39,808 nt of DNA from Rhodospirillales bacterium. Its GTDB lineage: Bacteria > Pseudomonadota > Alphaproteobacteria > Reyranellales > Reyranellaceae. Position numbers and translations under genes: made by a program. The notes beneath the pieces are model-generated. The model saw nothing but the letters and a program-made list of their open reading frames with translations, made no database searches and had not been told where the DNA came from. Position 1 is the stretch's first letter, and each line of letters begins with the position of its first letter. Location of the stretch: positions 1-39,808 of the forward strand of contig WHTW01000067.1 in NCBI GenBank assembly GCA_009377525.1, written 5' to 3'. Below are positions 1-7,471 of this stretch, piece by piece.

Positions 1-151
1 CCATCTGGCGGGTCGTCCGGGCGACGACGCCATTCCTTGTGTCGCCGAGCCCGAGCGCCAGCGATGCTTTCAATCCGGCACAGCACCCCGGCCGGCAACA
101 GCCCGCGCAACGGCTTCATCACTATCCTCGTCCGGCCGCGGGAGCTAGGCG
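1..151. other. Window edge downstream of dnaQ, no firm gene
   Basis: This stretch lies past the 3' end of dnaQ. A minus-strand reading frame opens with an ATG at 117-119 (MKPLRGLLPAGVLC...) and stays open to the window edge, so it could be the start of the next minus-strand gene. Only 39 codons are visible, no family is recognisable, and other frames are also open in this GC-rich DNA. I make no functional call. Confidence 0.2.
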
Positions 152-832
152 CTAGGCGGCCTTAAGCCACAACGGATCGCTGATCTGCGCCAGGAAAGCG
201 ACGTGCGCGGCGAGCTCGGCCGCGCTCGGCTCATGCGGGCGCGGCGGGCGCACCGGCAGGTTGCTGACGACCAGAACAGACGCCGTCCCGCCTTCGATCT
301 CGGCGGCCAACCCGAGAACGCGCTGCCGGCCGCCGCTCAGCTCGAGATAGACCTCGGCCAGAAGCTCGGAATCGAGCAGGGCGCCGTGCTTGACGCGGTT
401 GGAGTTGTCGACGCTGAAGCGTTCGCAGAGCGCATCGAGGCTGACGCGCTGGCCGGGGAACTTGCGGCGCGCGACCGAGACCGTGTCGACGTAGGCGTTG
501 GTGAGCCTGGGCTTGCCGACGCGCTCGAGCTCGGCATTGAGGAAGCCGATGTCGAACTGCGCGTTGTGGATCACGAGCTGGGCGTCGCCGATGAACTCCA
601 GGAACTCCTCGACCTTGTCGGCGAACAGGGGCTTGTCGGCCAGGAACTCGTCGCTGAGGCCGTGAATATCCTGCGCCCCGGCCGGCATGATCATTTCCGG
701 ATTGAAGTAGGCGTGGAACGTCTTGCCGGTGGCGACGGTGTTTACAAGCTCGATGCAGCCCACCTCGACCACGCGATGACCCGCCAACGGATCCAGGCCG
801 GTGGTCTCGGTGTCGAGAACGATTTCGCGCAT
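152..832 (-). CDS. dnaQ: DNA polymerase III epsilon subunit (3'-5' exonuclease)
   Basis: Proofreading exonuclease of the replicative polymerase; it removes misincorporated 3' nucleotides and sits with the alpha and theta subunits in the core. The 226-residue protein has the DEDDh set: D7 and E9 in the opening LDTET motif, D94 in the HNAQFD motif, and H149 with D154 in the HGALLDSE motif. The C-terminal tail (about 175-226) is the short alpha-binding extension expected in this family. The ATG at 830-832 is the first in frame next to the exonuclease fold. coaE lies upstream on the same strand, the usual alphaproteobacterial coaE-dnaQ order, but a family A hairpin repeat (852-965) occupies the gap, so the pair may not be co-transcribed. 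Identification is secure. Confidence 0.96.
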   Translation of the reverse strand: MREIVLDTETTGLDPLAGHRVVEVGCIELVNTVATGKTFHAYFNPEMIMPAGAQDIHGLSDEFLADKPLFADKVEEFLEFIGDAQLVIHNAQFDIGFLNAELERVGKPRLTNAYVDTVSVARRKFPGQRVSLDALCERFSVDNSNRVKHGALLDSELLAEVYLELSGGRQRVLGLAAEIEGGTASVLVVSNLPVRPPRPHEPSAAELAAHVAFLAQISDPLWLKAA

Positions 833-850
833 GGAGTCTTTTTAGCTTAA

Positions 851-970
851 AGCACATTCCGACCGGCTGAAAATCAGCCGGTCGGAATGTGCCTCTTGTG
901 GGAAAGTCCTTGAAACCACGCGTTTCCGATCGGATGGAACCGCGCGCGGTTCCATCCGATCGGAAGCCGC
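851..970 (+). repeat. Family A paired-hairpin intergenic element, copy 1
   Basis: Two hairpins lie between dnaQ and coaE. Hairpin A (852-892) has arms gcacattccgaccggctga and its complement. Hairpin B (924-965) is a perfect 42-nt palindrome with core ATGGAACCGC/GCGGTTCCAT. About 30 nt separate them. The outer flanks (ttaaagc... and ...gccgctcta) are imperfect versions of the CTAGAGC/GCTCTAG closing ends seen in other copies. It is non-coding; possible roles are a transcript-end structure or a mobile small repeat. Confidence 0.9.
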
Positions 971-971
971 T

Positions 972-1634
972 CTACTTCCGGCGCGCACGGGCAAGCTGGG
1001 CTGTGAATCGTTCCCGCCATGGATTGGGGGGCCAAAAACGGCCGCGCCGCTTCTTCAGCCTTGCGACCGCCTTGGCGAGCGCCAGCCGCGTCGGCGCGAG
1101 CCCGAGGCCGGTCGGGATGACGATGGTGGCCTTGCGCCGCTTCAGCGCGTCCGGCACCTGCTGGCGCAGGATGCCGTCGAGCCGCTCCTTCGACATGCCG
1201 GGCCGCGCCATGACGCGATGGCGCTGCAGGAAGGCCGGCGCGCTCACGACAAGCGTGGCATCGACGCGCCGTTCGCCCGCGCCCTCGAACAGCAACGGGA
1301 TGTCGAGCACGACCAGCTTCTCGCCACGCCGCGCGGCGCGCTTCAGGAAGGCGCGCTGGCGCTGCCCGACCAAGGGATGGACGATGGACTCGAGCTTGCG
1401 CAGCGCTTCCTTGTTGCCGAACACGCGTGCGCCCAGCACCTGGCGGTCGAGCACGCCGTCCTTCACCACACCGGGAAACGCCGCCTCGATCGGCGGCAAT
1501 GCCACGCCACCCTTGGCCTGGATGGCGTGCACATTGGCGTCGGCGTCGTATACGGGCACGCCCATCTGCCGCAGCATCTTCGCCGCGGTCGACTTGCCCA
1601 TGCCGATGGAGCCGGTGAGGCCGACGATCATCAT
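972..1634 (-). CDS. coaE: Dephospho-CoA kinase
   Basis: Last step of coenzyme A synthesis: ATP-dependent phosphorylation of the 3'-hydroxyl of dephospho-CoA in the cytoplasm. The 220-residue protein begins MMIVGLTGSIGMGKST, with the P-loop at residues 8-16. The family's middle section is present (LDIPLLFEGAGERRVD, about 140-155), followed by the HRVMARPGMSKE segment that acts in the lid region. Two consecutive ATGs (1632-1634 and 1629-1631) are possible starts; either keeps the P-loop intact. The lysine/arginine-rich tail is longer than needed for catalysis. In relatives the order aroE-coaE-dnaQ is common; here aroE is on the other strand about 3 kb away, so this block has been rearranged. 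Confidence 0.95.
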   Translation of the reverse strand: MMIVGLTGSIGMGKSTAAKMLRQMGVPVYDADANVHAIQAKGGVALPPIEAAFPGVVKDGVLDRQVLGARVFGNKEALRKLESIVHPLVGQRQRAFLKRAARRGEKLVVLDIPLLFEGAGERRVDATLVVSAPAFLQRHRVMARPGMSKERLDGILRQQVPDALKRRKATIVIPTGLGLAPTRLALAKAVARLKKRRGRFWPPNPWRERFTAQLARARRK

Positions 1635-1687
1635 CGACTGGGCATCATCGAACGCTGAACGCCGGCCCTTTCATCGCTGACAAGCGG

Positions 1688-2665
1688 TTACGGCACCAGC
1701 ACGGTCTGGCCGGTCGTCTTGCGCGCTTCGAGGTCGCGATGGGCCTGCGCCGCCTCGGCCAGCGGGTAGCGCTGGTCGATGGCGATCTTGACCTTGCCGC
1801 TCTTGACCATCTTGAACAGCGACTTGGCGCTGGCCTCGAGGTCCTTGCGGGTCGCGGTGTAGGCGCCGAGGCTGGGCCGCGTCAGGTAGAGCGAGCCCTT
1901 GGTGTTGAGAATGCCCGGCGGCTGCGGCGCCACGGCGCCCGAGGCGTTGCCGAACGAGCACATCAGGCCGCGCGGCTGCAGGCTGTCGAGCGAGGCCTCC
2001 CAGGTATCCTTGCCGACGCCGTCGTAAACGACGGGCACGCCCTTGCCCTTGGTGATCTCCTTCACCTTGGCGACGACGTCTTCCTTGGTGTAGTCGATCA
2101 CCCACTTGTAGCCGTTCTTCTTCGCGAGGGCGGCCTTCTCCGGCGACGAGGTGGTGCCGATCGCCTTGTAGCCGCGCGCCTTGGCCCACTGGCCGAACAG
2201 CAGGCCGACGCCGCCGGCGGCGGCATGGAACAGCACGATGTCGCCCTTCTTGAGCCACGGCTTGGCGCAATGGTCGACGAGGTATTCCGTGGTCATGCCC
2301 TTCAGCATGATCGCCGCGGCCTGCTCGTCGCTCACCCCCTTGGGCACATGCACGAGCTGCTCGACGCCCATGACACGCTCCTGGCAGTAGGCGCCCAGCA
2401 CGCCGCAATAGGCGACGCGATCGCCCTTCTTGAAGCCCCTGGTCTTCGGCCCGACCTCGACGATCACGCCCGCCGCCTCGCGGCCGACCGCGTTGGGCAT
2501 CGGGTTCGGATAGAGGCCCGAACGCGTATAGACGTCGATGAAATTGAGACCGATCGCGGTGTGCTTGATCTTCACCTGGCCGGGGCCGGGCGATCCGACC
2601 TCGACCTCCTCGAGCTGCATCTTTTCCGGTCCGCCAGTCTCATGAATCAGGATCGATTTCGGCAT
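1688..2665 (-). CDS. Zinc-independent quinone oxidoreductase (MDR family)
   Basis: NAD(P)H-dependent reductase of the medium-chain dehydrogenase/reductase superfamily, QorA-like, probably reducing quinones or enones. The 325-residue protein has the GroES-like N-terminal half, including the NFIDVYTRSGLYP motif (41-53) and GREAAGVI (61-68) typical of quinone oxidoreductases, then a Rossmann half with the AAAGGVG cofactor loop at 148-154. There is no cluster of structural zinc cysteines. It starts at an ATG at 2663-2665 and is divergent from the sugar dehydrogenase across about 80 bp, which probably holds both promoters. It is 53 nt upstream of coaE on the same strand. The exact substrate cannot be told from sequence. 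Confidence 0.88.
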   Translation of the reverse strand: MPKSILIHETGGPEKMQLEEVEVGSPGPGQVKIKHTAIGLNFIDVYTRSGLYPNPMPNAVGREAAGVIVEVGPKTRGFKKGDRVAYCGVLGAYCQERVMGVEQLVHVPKGVSDEQAAAIMLKGMTTEYLVDHCAKPWLKKGDIVLFHAAAGGVGLLFGQWAKARGYKAIGTTSSPEKAALAKKNGYKWVIDYTKEDVVAKVKEITKGKGVPVVYDGVGKDTWEASLDSLQPRGLMCSFGNASGAVAPQPPGILNTKGSLYLTRPSLGAYTATRKDLEASAKSLFKMVKSGKVKIAIDQRYPLAEAAQAHRDLEARKTTGQTVLVP

Positions 2666-2745
2666 TTTCTGCTCCCCGTGGTTGCAAATTCAGGAACGCC
2701 CGTCGGCGGCGGGCGTCGAGTATAGTGACGGCCTTAGGAGAGTCG

Positions 2746-3864
2746 ATGCGCAGACGCCAAATCATCCTGACTGCAACCACCGCGCTGGCCGCGCCGTCGA
2801 TCGCGCGCGCCCAGGAAATCCTTAGGAGCAGCAAGGCCAATTCCCGGCTGGTAACGCTGGCCCGCGACCTCGAGCAGCCGTGGTCCATCGCCTTCCTGCC
2901 CGACGGCCGGATCCTGATCACCGAGCGGCCGGGGCGGCTGCGCGTGTTCGCCAACGGCCGGCTGGAGCGCGCGCCGCTGGGCGGGGTGCCCAAGGTCTAT
3001 GCCCGCGGCCAGGGCGGGCTGCTCGATGTCTGCCTGCATCCGAACTTTTCGCAGAACCGCACGCTTTATCTATCCTACTCGGGCGAGGGCCCGGGCGGAG
3101 CGGCGACCACCGTGGCGCGGGCAGAGCTGGGCGATGGCGCCCTGCGCGGTGTCAGGACGATCTTCGAGGCCCTGCCGCGGACCTCGGGCGGATTGCATTT
3201 CGGCTCGCGCATCGCCTTCGACCGCGCCGGCCTGATGTATGTCACCGCGGGCGAGCGCTATCAGATGCAGCGCGCCCAGGACCTCGGCGATCTCGCCGGC
3301 AAGGTCGTGCGATTGAAGGACGACGGCTCGGTGCCGCCGGACAATCCCTTCGTCGGCCAAGCCGGTGCCCGGCCGGAGATCTTCACCTTCGGCCATCGCA
3401 ATCCGCAGGGGCTGGCCATGCATCCCGAGACCGGCCGCATGTGGGAATGCGAGCACGGCCCGCGCGGCGGCGACGAGCTCAACCTCCTGAAGGCCGGCGC
3501 CAACTACGGCTGGCCGCGCGCCACCCACGGCATCGACTACAGCGGCGCCGTCATCAGCCCGAACAAGAGCCTGCCCGGCATGGAAGATCCGGTCCGCGCC
3601 TGGGTGCCGTCGATCTCGCCCTGCGGGCTCTGCTTCTATACCGGCGACAGATTCCCGGGTTGGAAGGGCTCGGTGTTCACCGGCGCGCTGTCGAACAATG
3701 CACTGTTCCGCATAGAACTCGACGGCGAGCGCTATCGCGGCGAAGAGCGGTTGCTCGTCGACCGGCTCCCCTATATCCGCGACGTGCGGCAGGGACCCGA
3801 CGGGCTCCTGTACCTCGTCACCCACGTAGACGATGGCGGCTTGTTCCGCATCGAGCCCGCCTAG
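2746..3864 (+). CDS. PQQ-type sugar dehydrogenase family protein (secreted)
   Basis: Beta-propeller protein of the glucose/sorbosone dehydrogenase family (soluble aldose sugar dehydrogenase type), likely periplasmic. It begins MRRRQIILTATTALAAPSIARA, a twin-arginine-like signal with a cleavable end near residue 23. Family motifs occur in order: LEQPWSIAFLPDGRILITER near 45-65, GQGGLLDVCLHPNF near 95, HFGSRIAFD near 155, GHRNPQGLAMHP near 215, then CEHGPRGGDELN and ANYGWP. The ATG at 2746 has an AGGAGA ribosome site 7 nt upstream, which decides the start over the earlier in-frame codon at 2725. The stop codon touches a family A repeat. PQQ dependence is a family property; no PQQ synthesis genes are in the window. 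Confidence 0.88.
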   Translation: MRRRQIILTATTALAAPSIARAQEILRSSKANSRLVTLARDLEQPWSIAFLPDGRILITERPGRLRVFANGRLERAPLGGVPKVYARGQGGLLDVCLHPNFSQNRTLYLSYSGEGPGGAATTVARAELGDGALRGVRTIFEALPRTSGGLHFGSRIAFDRAGLMYVTAGERYQMQRAQDLGDLAGKVVRLKDDGSVPPDNPFVGQAGARPEIFTFGHRNPQGLAMHPETGRMWECEHGPRGGDELNLLKAGANYGWPRATHGIDYSGAVISPNKSLPGMEDPVRAWVPSISPCGLCFYTGDRFPGWKGSVFTGALSNNALFRIELDGERYRGEERLLVDRLPYIRDVRQGPDGLLYLVTHVDDGGLFRIEPA

Positions 3865-3987
3865 AGCACATTCCGTTCGGCTGGAATCAGCCGAACGGAA
3901 TGTGCCTGTGTCATCAGCATCGCCATAGCGCGCTTTTCCGTTCAAATGGAACCGCAAGCGGTTCCATTTGAACGGAAAACGCCCTAG
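3861..3987 (+). repeat. Family A paired-hairpin intergenic element, copy 2
   Basis: Hairpin A spans 3866-3905 with arms gcacattccgttcggctg and complement around gaat. Hairpin B spans 3934-3979, arms of 22 nt around an aa loop, core ATGGAACCGC. A 28-nt spacer separates them. The ends read CTAGAGC and GCCCTAG. The first CTAG overlaps the stop codon of the sugar dehydrogenase, so the element forms that gene's 3' end. The stem bases differ from copy 1 on both sides of each stem. Confidence 0.92.
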
Positions 3988-3999
3988 TCAGAACGACCC

Positions 4000-4611
4000 A
4001 TGCCGCCGGCTTCGCTTATTCTCGCTTCCGCCAGCCCGTCCCGCCGCCAGATGCTCGCCAATGCCGGCCTCGATTTCGCGATCGAGCCGTCGGGCGTCGA
4101 CGAGGAGGAGGTGAAGCTGAGCCTTCTGGGCGAGCGCGCCACGGCGCAGGACATCGCCACCACGCTTGCGGAGATGAAGGCGCTGCGCGTCTCGACGCGG
4201 CGGCCGGAGGCCTTCGTGATCGGCGCGGATTCGACGCTCGCCTGCGAGGGCAAGCTCTACGACAAGCCGGCCACGATTGCCGCCGCACGCGAGCAGCTGA
4301 AGGCGCTGGGCGGACGCACGCACGAGCTGGTCTCGTCCGTGGTCGTCGCCCGCAACGGTGCGCGGCTGTGGCACACGACCGAGACCGGGCGACTGACCAT
4401 GCGGCCCTTCACCGACGCCTTTCTCGACGCCTACCTCGCGCGCGCCGGCGACACGGTTTGTGCCTCGGTCGGCGCCTACCAGCTCGAAGGGCTGGGCGCG
4501 CATCTCTTCGCCCGCATCGAAGGCGACTATTTCACCGTGCTTGGCCTGCCGTTGCTGCCGCTGTTGGCCTTCCTGGCGGAGCACGGCATCGGCCTGGAGA
4601 AAGCGGCATGA
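4000..4611 (+). CDS. maf: Maf-family nucleoside triphosphate pyrophosphatase
   Basis: Hydrolyses non-canonical or surplus nucleoside triphosphates to monophosphates; Maf proteins act in house-cleaning and are linked to cell division control. The 203-residue protein has the family N-terminus LILASASPSRRQML (residues 6-19), acidic residues 34-37, the core VIGADSTLAC motif with the catalytic-type aspartate D77, and the K-P plus GRTHEL segment near 89-108. The ATG at 4000 is the only start next to the conserved N-terminus; no strong ribosome site is seen. Its stop overlaps the aroE start by 4 nt (ATGA, 4608-4611), so the two are translated as a coupled pair. Substrate preference (dTTP/UTP versus modified bases) is not decidable here. 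Confidence 0.93.
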   Translation: MPPASLILASASPSRRQMLANAGLDFAIEPSGVDEEEVKLSLLGERATAQDIATTLAEMKALRVSTRRPEAFVIGADSTLACEGKLYDKPATIAAAREQLKALGGRTHELVSSVVVARNGARLWHTTETGRLTMRPFTDAFLDAYLARAGDTVCASVGAYQLEGLGAHLFARIEGDYFTVLGLPLLPLLAFLAEHGIGLEKAA

Positions 4612-5498
4612 GCCCCTACGAAACCCTTTTGCGCGAAGCGAACGGCCGGCCGTTCGCCGCCATCGTCGGCTGGCCGGTCGAGCATTCGCGCTCGCCCGCC
4701 CTGCACGGCTTCTGGCTGAAGCAGCACGGCATCAACGGCCACTACGGCCGCCTGCCGGTCGAGCCCAATCGCGCGGCGCTGGAGGAGCTCGTCGCCTTCC
4801 TCAAACGCACGCCCAACGCGCGCGGCTGCAATCTCACCCTGCCGCACAAGATCGACATCATGCCGTTGCTCGATCGCATCGATCCGCTGGCCAGGCACAT
4901 CGGGGCGGTAAACACGGTGATCAAGCAGGCCGACGGCACGCTGGAAGGCCGCAACAGCGACGGCTTCGGCTTCCTCGAAGCCCTCATGCAGGGCGCGCCC
5001 GGCTGGCAGGCGGCGGCAGGCCCAGCGGTGGTGCTGGGCGCCGGCGGCGCGGCGCGCGCCGTCGTCGCCACGCTGGTGGCAGCCGGCGTGCCCGAGCTGC
5101 GCCTGGTCAACCGCACGCAGAGCAGCGCAATCGACCTTGGCGTCGCCTTCACGCCCAACGACGGTCGGCGCATCGCCATCGAACGCTGGGACGAGCGCGA
5201 CGATGCACTCGACGGCGCCACCCTGCTGGCGAACACGACGTCGCTCGGCATGAAGGGCCAGCCACCGCTCGAGATCGATGTCGGCCGGCTGCCGCCGAGC
5301 GCCGTCGTCGACGACATCGTCTATGTGCCGCTGGAGACGAGGCTGCTGGCGGCCGCCCGGGCGCGCGGCCAGTGCTGCATCGACGGTCTCGACATGCTGC
5401 TGCACCAGGGCCGGCTGGGCTTCGAGGCGTGGTTCGGCCAGAAGGTGGCCGTGAGCTCCGAGCAGCGCCGCGCCGTCGCCGCGGACCTGGGGGCGTAG
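4608..5498 (+). CDS. aroE: Shikimate dehydrogenase
   Basis: NADPH-dependent reduction of 3-dehydroshikimate to shikimate in aromatic amino acid synthesis. The 296-residue protein shows the substrate site GWPVEHSRSPALH (21-33, serines 27 and 29), the catalytic lysine K81 in NLTLPHK, N102 in GAVNTV, D118 in NSDGFGF, and the cofactor loop GAGGAA at 144-149. It starts inside the maf stop codon (ATGA), which fixes the start. Downstream lies a family B palindrome (5508-5585) that could end the transcript. Elsewhere aroE is usually followed by coaE; here that link is broken. Confidence 0.96.
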   Translation: MSPYETLLREANGRPFAAIVGWPVEHSRSPALHGFWLKQHGINGHYGRLPVEPNRAALEELVAFLKRTPNARGCNLTLPHKIDIMPLLDRIDPLARHIGAVNTVIKQADGTLEGRNSDGFGFLEALMQGAPGWQAAAGPAVVLGAGGAARAVVATLVAAGVPELRLVNRTQSSAIDLGVAFTPNDGRRIAIERWDERDDALDGATLLANTTSLGMKGQPPLEIDVGRLPPSAVVDDIVYVPLETRLLAAARARGQCCIDGLDMLLHQGRLGFEAWFGQKVAVSSEQRRAVAADLGA

Positions 5499-5507
5499 AC
5501 GGTCCTT

Positions 5508-5585
5508 CATGCTCTTCCGGACCGCGAGCCTCCGGCTCGCTCATGATCATGAGCGCGCAGGATGCGCGCGGTCCGGAAGAGCATG
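5508..5585. repeat. Family B double-hairpin palindrome, copy 1
   Basis: The outer stem is 19 nt: catgctcttccggaccgcg (5508-5526) pairs exactly with 5567-5585. Inside are hairpin 1 (gcgagcc-tcc-ggctcgc, 5524-5540), a central palindrome TCATGATCATGA (5541-5552), and hairpin 2 (gcgcgc-aggat-gcgcgc). The core and the outer GGACCGC/GAAGAGCATG bases recur in copy 2 near 7.4 kb. It sits between aroE and a truncated pseudogene, and cuts that pseudogene off. Confidence 0.9.
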
Positions 5586-5744
5586 ATGAAGACGGCGGTC
5601 AGCCGGGGATCGAACCCCCTCCTCGGCCAAATCATGGAACCGGGCCTCGCAGCCCGCCGCCGACCACCTCTTCCGGACCTTGTCCGCAAGGGCGCGGCAA
5701 AAGCTTCCGGGAGCGGGATGGCCGACGCCGACGAGGGCCTTCAT
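5584..5744 (-). pseudogene. Remnant of flavodoxin-fold NAD(P)H dehydrogenase
   Basis: The minus strand from ATG 5742-5744 reads MKALVGVGHPAPGSFCRALA and continues to a HDLAEEG segment, the N-terminal signature of small flavin-dependent NAD(P)H:quinone oxidoreductases (KefF/YwrO/MdaB type), where a conserved HP, a SF and a final 'D-L-y-x-E-x-F-D-P' motif are expected. After EEG the frame is lost: a run of five G lets the reading shift, and the -1 nt frame gives GFDPRLTA, exactly the expected continuation. About 13 residues later the sequence runs into the family B palindrome and similarity ends. Only about 50 of the usual ~190 residues remain. It starts 6 nt after the rho stop codon, so the intact ancestor was probably co-transcribed with rho. 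Confidence 0.75.
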
Positions 5745-5750
5745 GAACCC

Positions 5751-7127
5751 CTACTGGTTCATCGAGCCGAAGAAGTCCTGGTTGGTCTTGGCGGTGCGCA
5801 GCTTGTCGAGCAGGAACTCGATGGCATCGACCGCGCCCATCGGCATGAGGATGCGGCGCAGCACCCACATCTTCGACAGCGTCGCGCGGTCGACCAGCAG
5901 CTCCTCCTTGCGGGTGCCCGACTTGGTGATGTCGATGGCCGGGAAGGTACGCTTGTCGGAGACCTTGCGGTCGAGGATGATTTCGGAGTTACCGGTGCCC
6001 TTGAACTCCTCGAAGATCACCTCGTCCATGCGGCTGCCGGTATCGATCAGCGCCGTGGCGATGATGGTGAGCGAGCCGCCTTCCTCGATGTTGCGGGCGG
6101 CACCGAAGAAGCGCTTGGGCCGCTGCAGGGCATTGGCGTCGACGCCACCGGTCAGCACCTTGCCGGAGCTCGGCACGACGGTGTTGTAGGCGCGGCCGAG
6201 GCGAGTGATCGAATCGAGCAGGATCACCACGTCCTTCTTGTGCTCGACCAGGCGCTTGGCCTTTTCGATCACCATCTCGGCCACGGCGACGTGGCGGCCG
6301 GCCGGCTCATCGAACGTCGAGCTCACGACCTCGCCCTTCACCGTGCGCTGCATGTCGGTCACTTCCTCGGGCCGCTCGTCGACGAGCAGCACCATGAGGA
6401 AGACCTCGGGATTGTTGGCGGTGATGGCGTGGGCGATGTTCTGCAGCAGCACCGTCTTGCCGGTGCGCGGCGGCGACACGATCAGGGCGCGCTGGCCCTT
6501 GCCGATCGGCGCGATCAGGTCGATCACGCGGGTCGAGATGTCGAGCTGCTGCTGCGGCGTGGTGCCGGCCTTCTTGGTGAGCGTGCCGGTGCGACGCGAG
6601 CTGACGCGGCCCGACGAGGTGGCGCGCGAGCCGCCCTCCTCTTCCTTGACGGCCGGCGCCATGACGGCCGCGCCGCCTTCCATCTCGAGCTTGAGCTTCT
6701 GGTCGGGATAGAGCGGGGTCAGCGAATCGAAGTTGATGCGGTGGCGCAGCGCATCGGGATCGTCGAAGTTGATCTTGTTGATCTGCACCATGGCAAAGTA
6801 GCGCTCGCCGTCCTTGGGCGCGCGGATCTCGCCTTCGACCGTGTCGCCGGTGCGCAGGCCGAATTTGCGGACCTGGGTCGGGCTGACATAAATATCGTCG
6901 GCGCCGGGCAGGTAGTTGGCTTCCATCGAGCGCAGGTAGCCGAAGCCGTCGGGCAGCACCTCGATGGTGCCGGTGCCGAAGATCGCCTGCTCGGCGGCAG
7001 CCACCTTCTGGAGGATGGCGAACATCAGTTCCTGGCGGCGCATCATCGCCGCGCCTTCGACACCCTGCTCCTCGGCAAATGCGAGCAGTTCGGGCGGTTT
7101 CTTGATCTTGAGTTCCTGGAGGTTCAT
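5751..7127 (-). CDS. rho: Transcription termination factor Rho
   Basis: Hexameric RNA helicase that ends transcription at Rho-dependent sites. The protein starts MNLQELKIKKPPELLAFAEE at ATG 7125-7127; a TTG three codons earlier (7136) is a poorer choice. Next come the cold-shock RNA-binding domain (DGFGYLRS near residue 60, then DDIYVSPTQVRKFGLRTGD), the Walker A SPPRTGKT (about 218-225), Walker B VVILLDSITRLGRAYN, and the Q/R-loop segments GKVLTGGVDANALQRPKRFFG. At 458 residues it is about 40 longer than the common 415-420. The extra residues lie between the RNA-binding and ATPase domains (about 148-192) and are Gly/Ala/Ser/Arg/Lys-rich. No other odd feature was seen, and all catalytic motifs are intact. 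Confidence 0.97.
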   Translation of the reverse strand: MNLQELKIKKPPELLAFAEEQGVEGAAMMRRQELMFAILQKVAAAEQAIFGTGTIEVLPDGFGYLRSMEANYLPGADDIYVSPTQVRKFGLRTGDTVEGEIRAPKDGERYFAMVQINKINFDDPDALRHRINFDSLTPLYPDQKLKLEMEGGAAVMAPAVKEEEGGSRATSSGRVSSRRTGTLTKKAGTTPQQQLDISTRVIDLIAPIGKGQRALIVSPPRTGKTVLLQNIAHAITANNPEVFLMVLLVDERPEEVTDMQRTVKGEVVSSTFDEPAGRHVAVAEMVIEKAKRLVEHKKDVVILLDSITRLGRAYNTVVPSSGKVLTGGVDANALQRPKRFFGAARNIEEGGSLTIIATALIDTGSRMDEVIFEEFKGTGNSEIILDRKVSDKRTFPAIDITKSGTRKEELLVDRATLSKMWVLRRILMPMGAVDAIEFLLDKLRTAKTNQDFFGSMNQ

Positions 7128-7350
7128 GATTCTCAATCAGGTGAGAGATAACGCACGCGCCAGAGCCGCAAGCTGCGGCCGTTTGAAATTGCGCTGTGTC
7201 GTTCGGTGTGGACCCCGTCGATCACCGCCGGGGAGGCGGCGCCAGGGACCCTAGGTGGCGGCTAGTTACAGGGACGGCCGCCGCCTGTCAAAGGCCGTCC
7301 TGACGGTTGTACGCAGCGGGCAGCCGGATCATCCCCACTTGCTGGAGAGC

Positions 7351-7370
7351 GGGCCTTCAGGCCCATTTTT
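7351..7370 (+). terminator. Terminator-like hairpin in plus sense
   Basis: The 6-bp stem gggcct/aggccc (7351-7356 and 7359-7364) is followed by ATTTTT. Read on the plus strand it has intrinsic-terminator form. There is no plus-strand gene before it, so it may stop antisense transcription arising over rho, or be chance. Confidence 0.35.
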
Positions 7371-7383
7371 CTCATTGCCTTAC

Positions 7384-7440
7384 GGACCGCCGGCTTCCAG
7401 CCGGCTCATGATCATGATGCCGGCTGGAAGCCGGCGGTCC
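7384..7440. repeat. Family B double-hairpin palindrome, copy 2
   Basis: Left arm 7384-7405 and right arm 7419-7440 are exact 22-nt complements (ggaccgccggcttccagccg and two more bases). Each arm is itself a hairpin (gccggct-tcc-agccggc). Between them is the same TCATGATCATGA core as copy 1, and the right flank agaagagcatga matches copy 1's outer bases. It lies just after the cupin gene's 3' end. Confidence 0.9.
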
Positions 7441-7471
7441 AGAAGAGCATGAGCGGGCGCTCCGGCAAGAT

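Larger units (their letters stand above)
7128..7471. promoter_or_regulatory. rho leader region with repeat and terminator-like hairpin
   Basis: This 344-nt gap between rho and the cupin gene (both minus strand) holds the presumed rho promoter and leader; rho leaders are often long and autoregulated, but no specific element could be recognised. A plus-sense terminator-like hairpin (gggcct-tc-aggccc then attttt) lies at 7351-7370, although no plus-strand gene is known upstream of it. A family B palindrome at 7384-7440 follows the cupin stop codon. Confidence 0.4.

Noticed and set aside
3865..3971. C-terminal extensions of shadow ORFs such as HIPFGWNQPNGMC
   Set aside because: These are translations of hairpin A of family A repeats, not proteins.
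5562..7151. 529-codon plus-strand ORF opposite rho, and similar long antisense ORFs opposite ubiB, nrdA and the helicase
   Set aside because: They mirror real genes in this high-GC DNA; translations are His/Arg/Asp-rich low-complexity without recognisable domains.
7351..7370. Possible small RNA ended by the plus-sense terminator-like hairpin
   Set aside because: No promoter or upstream structured region could be defined on the plus strand.
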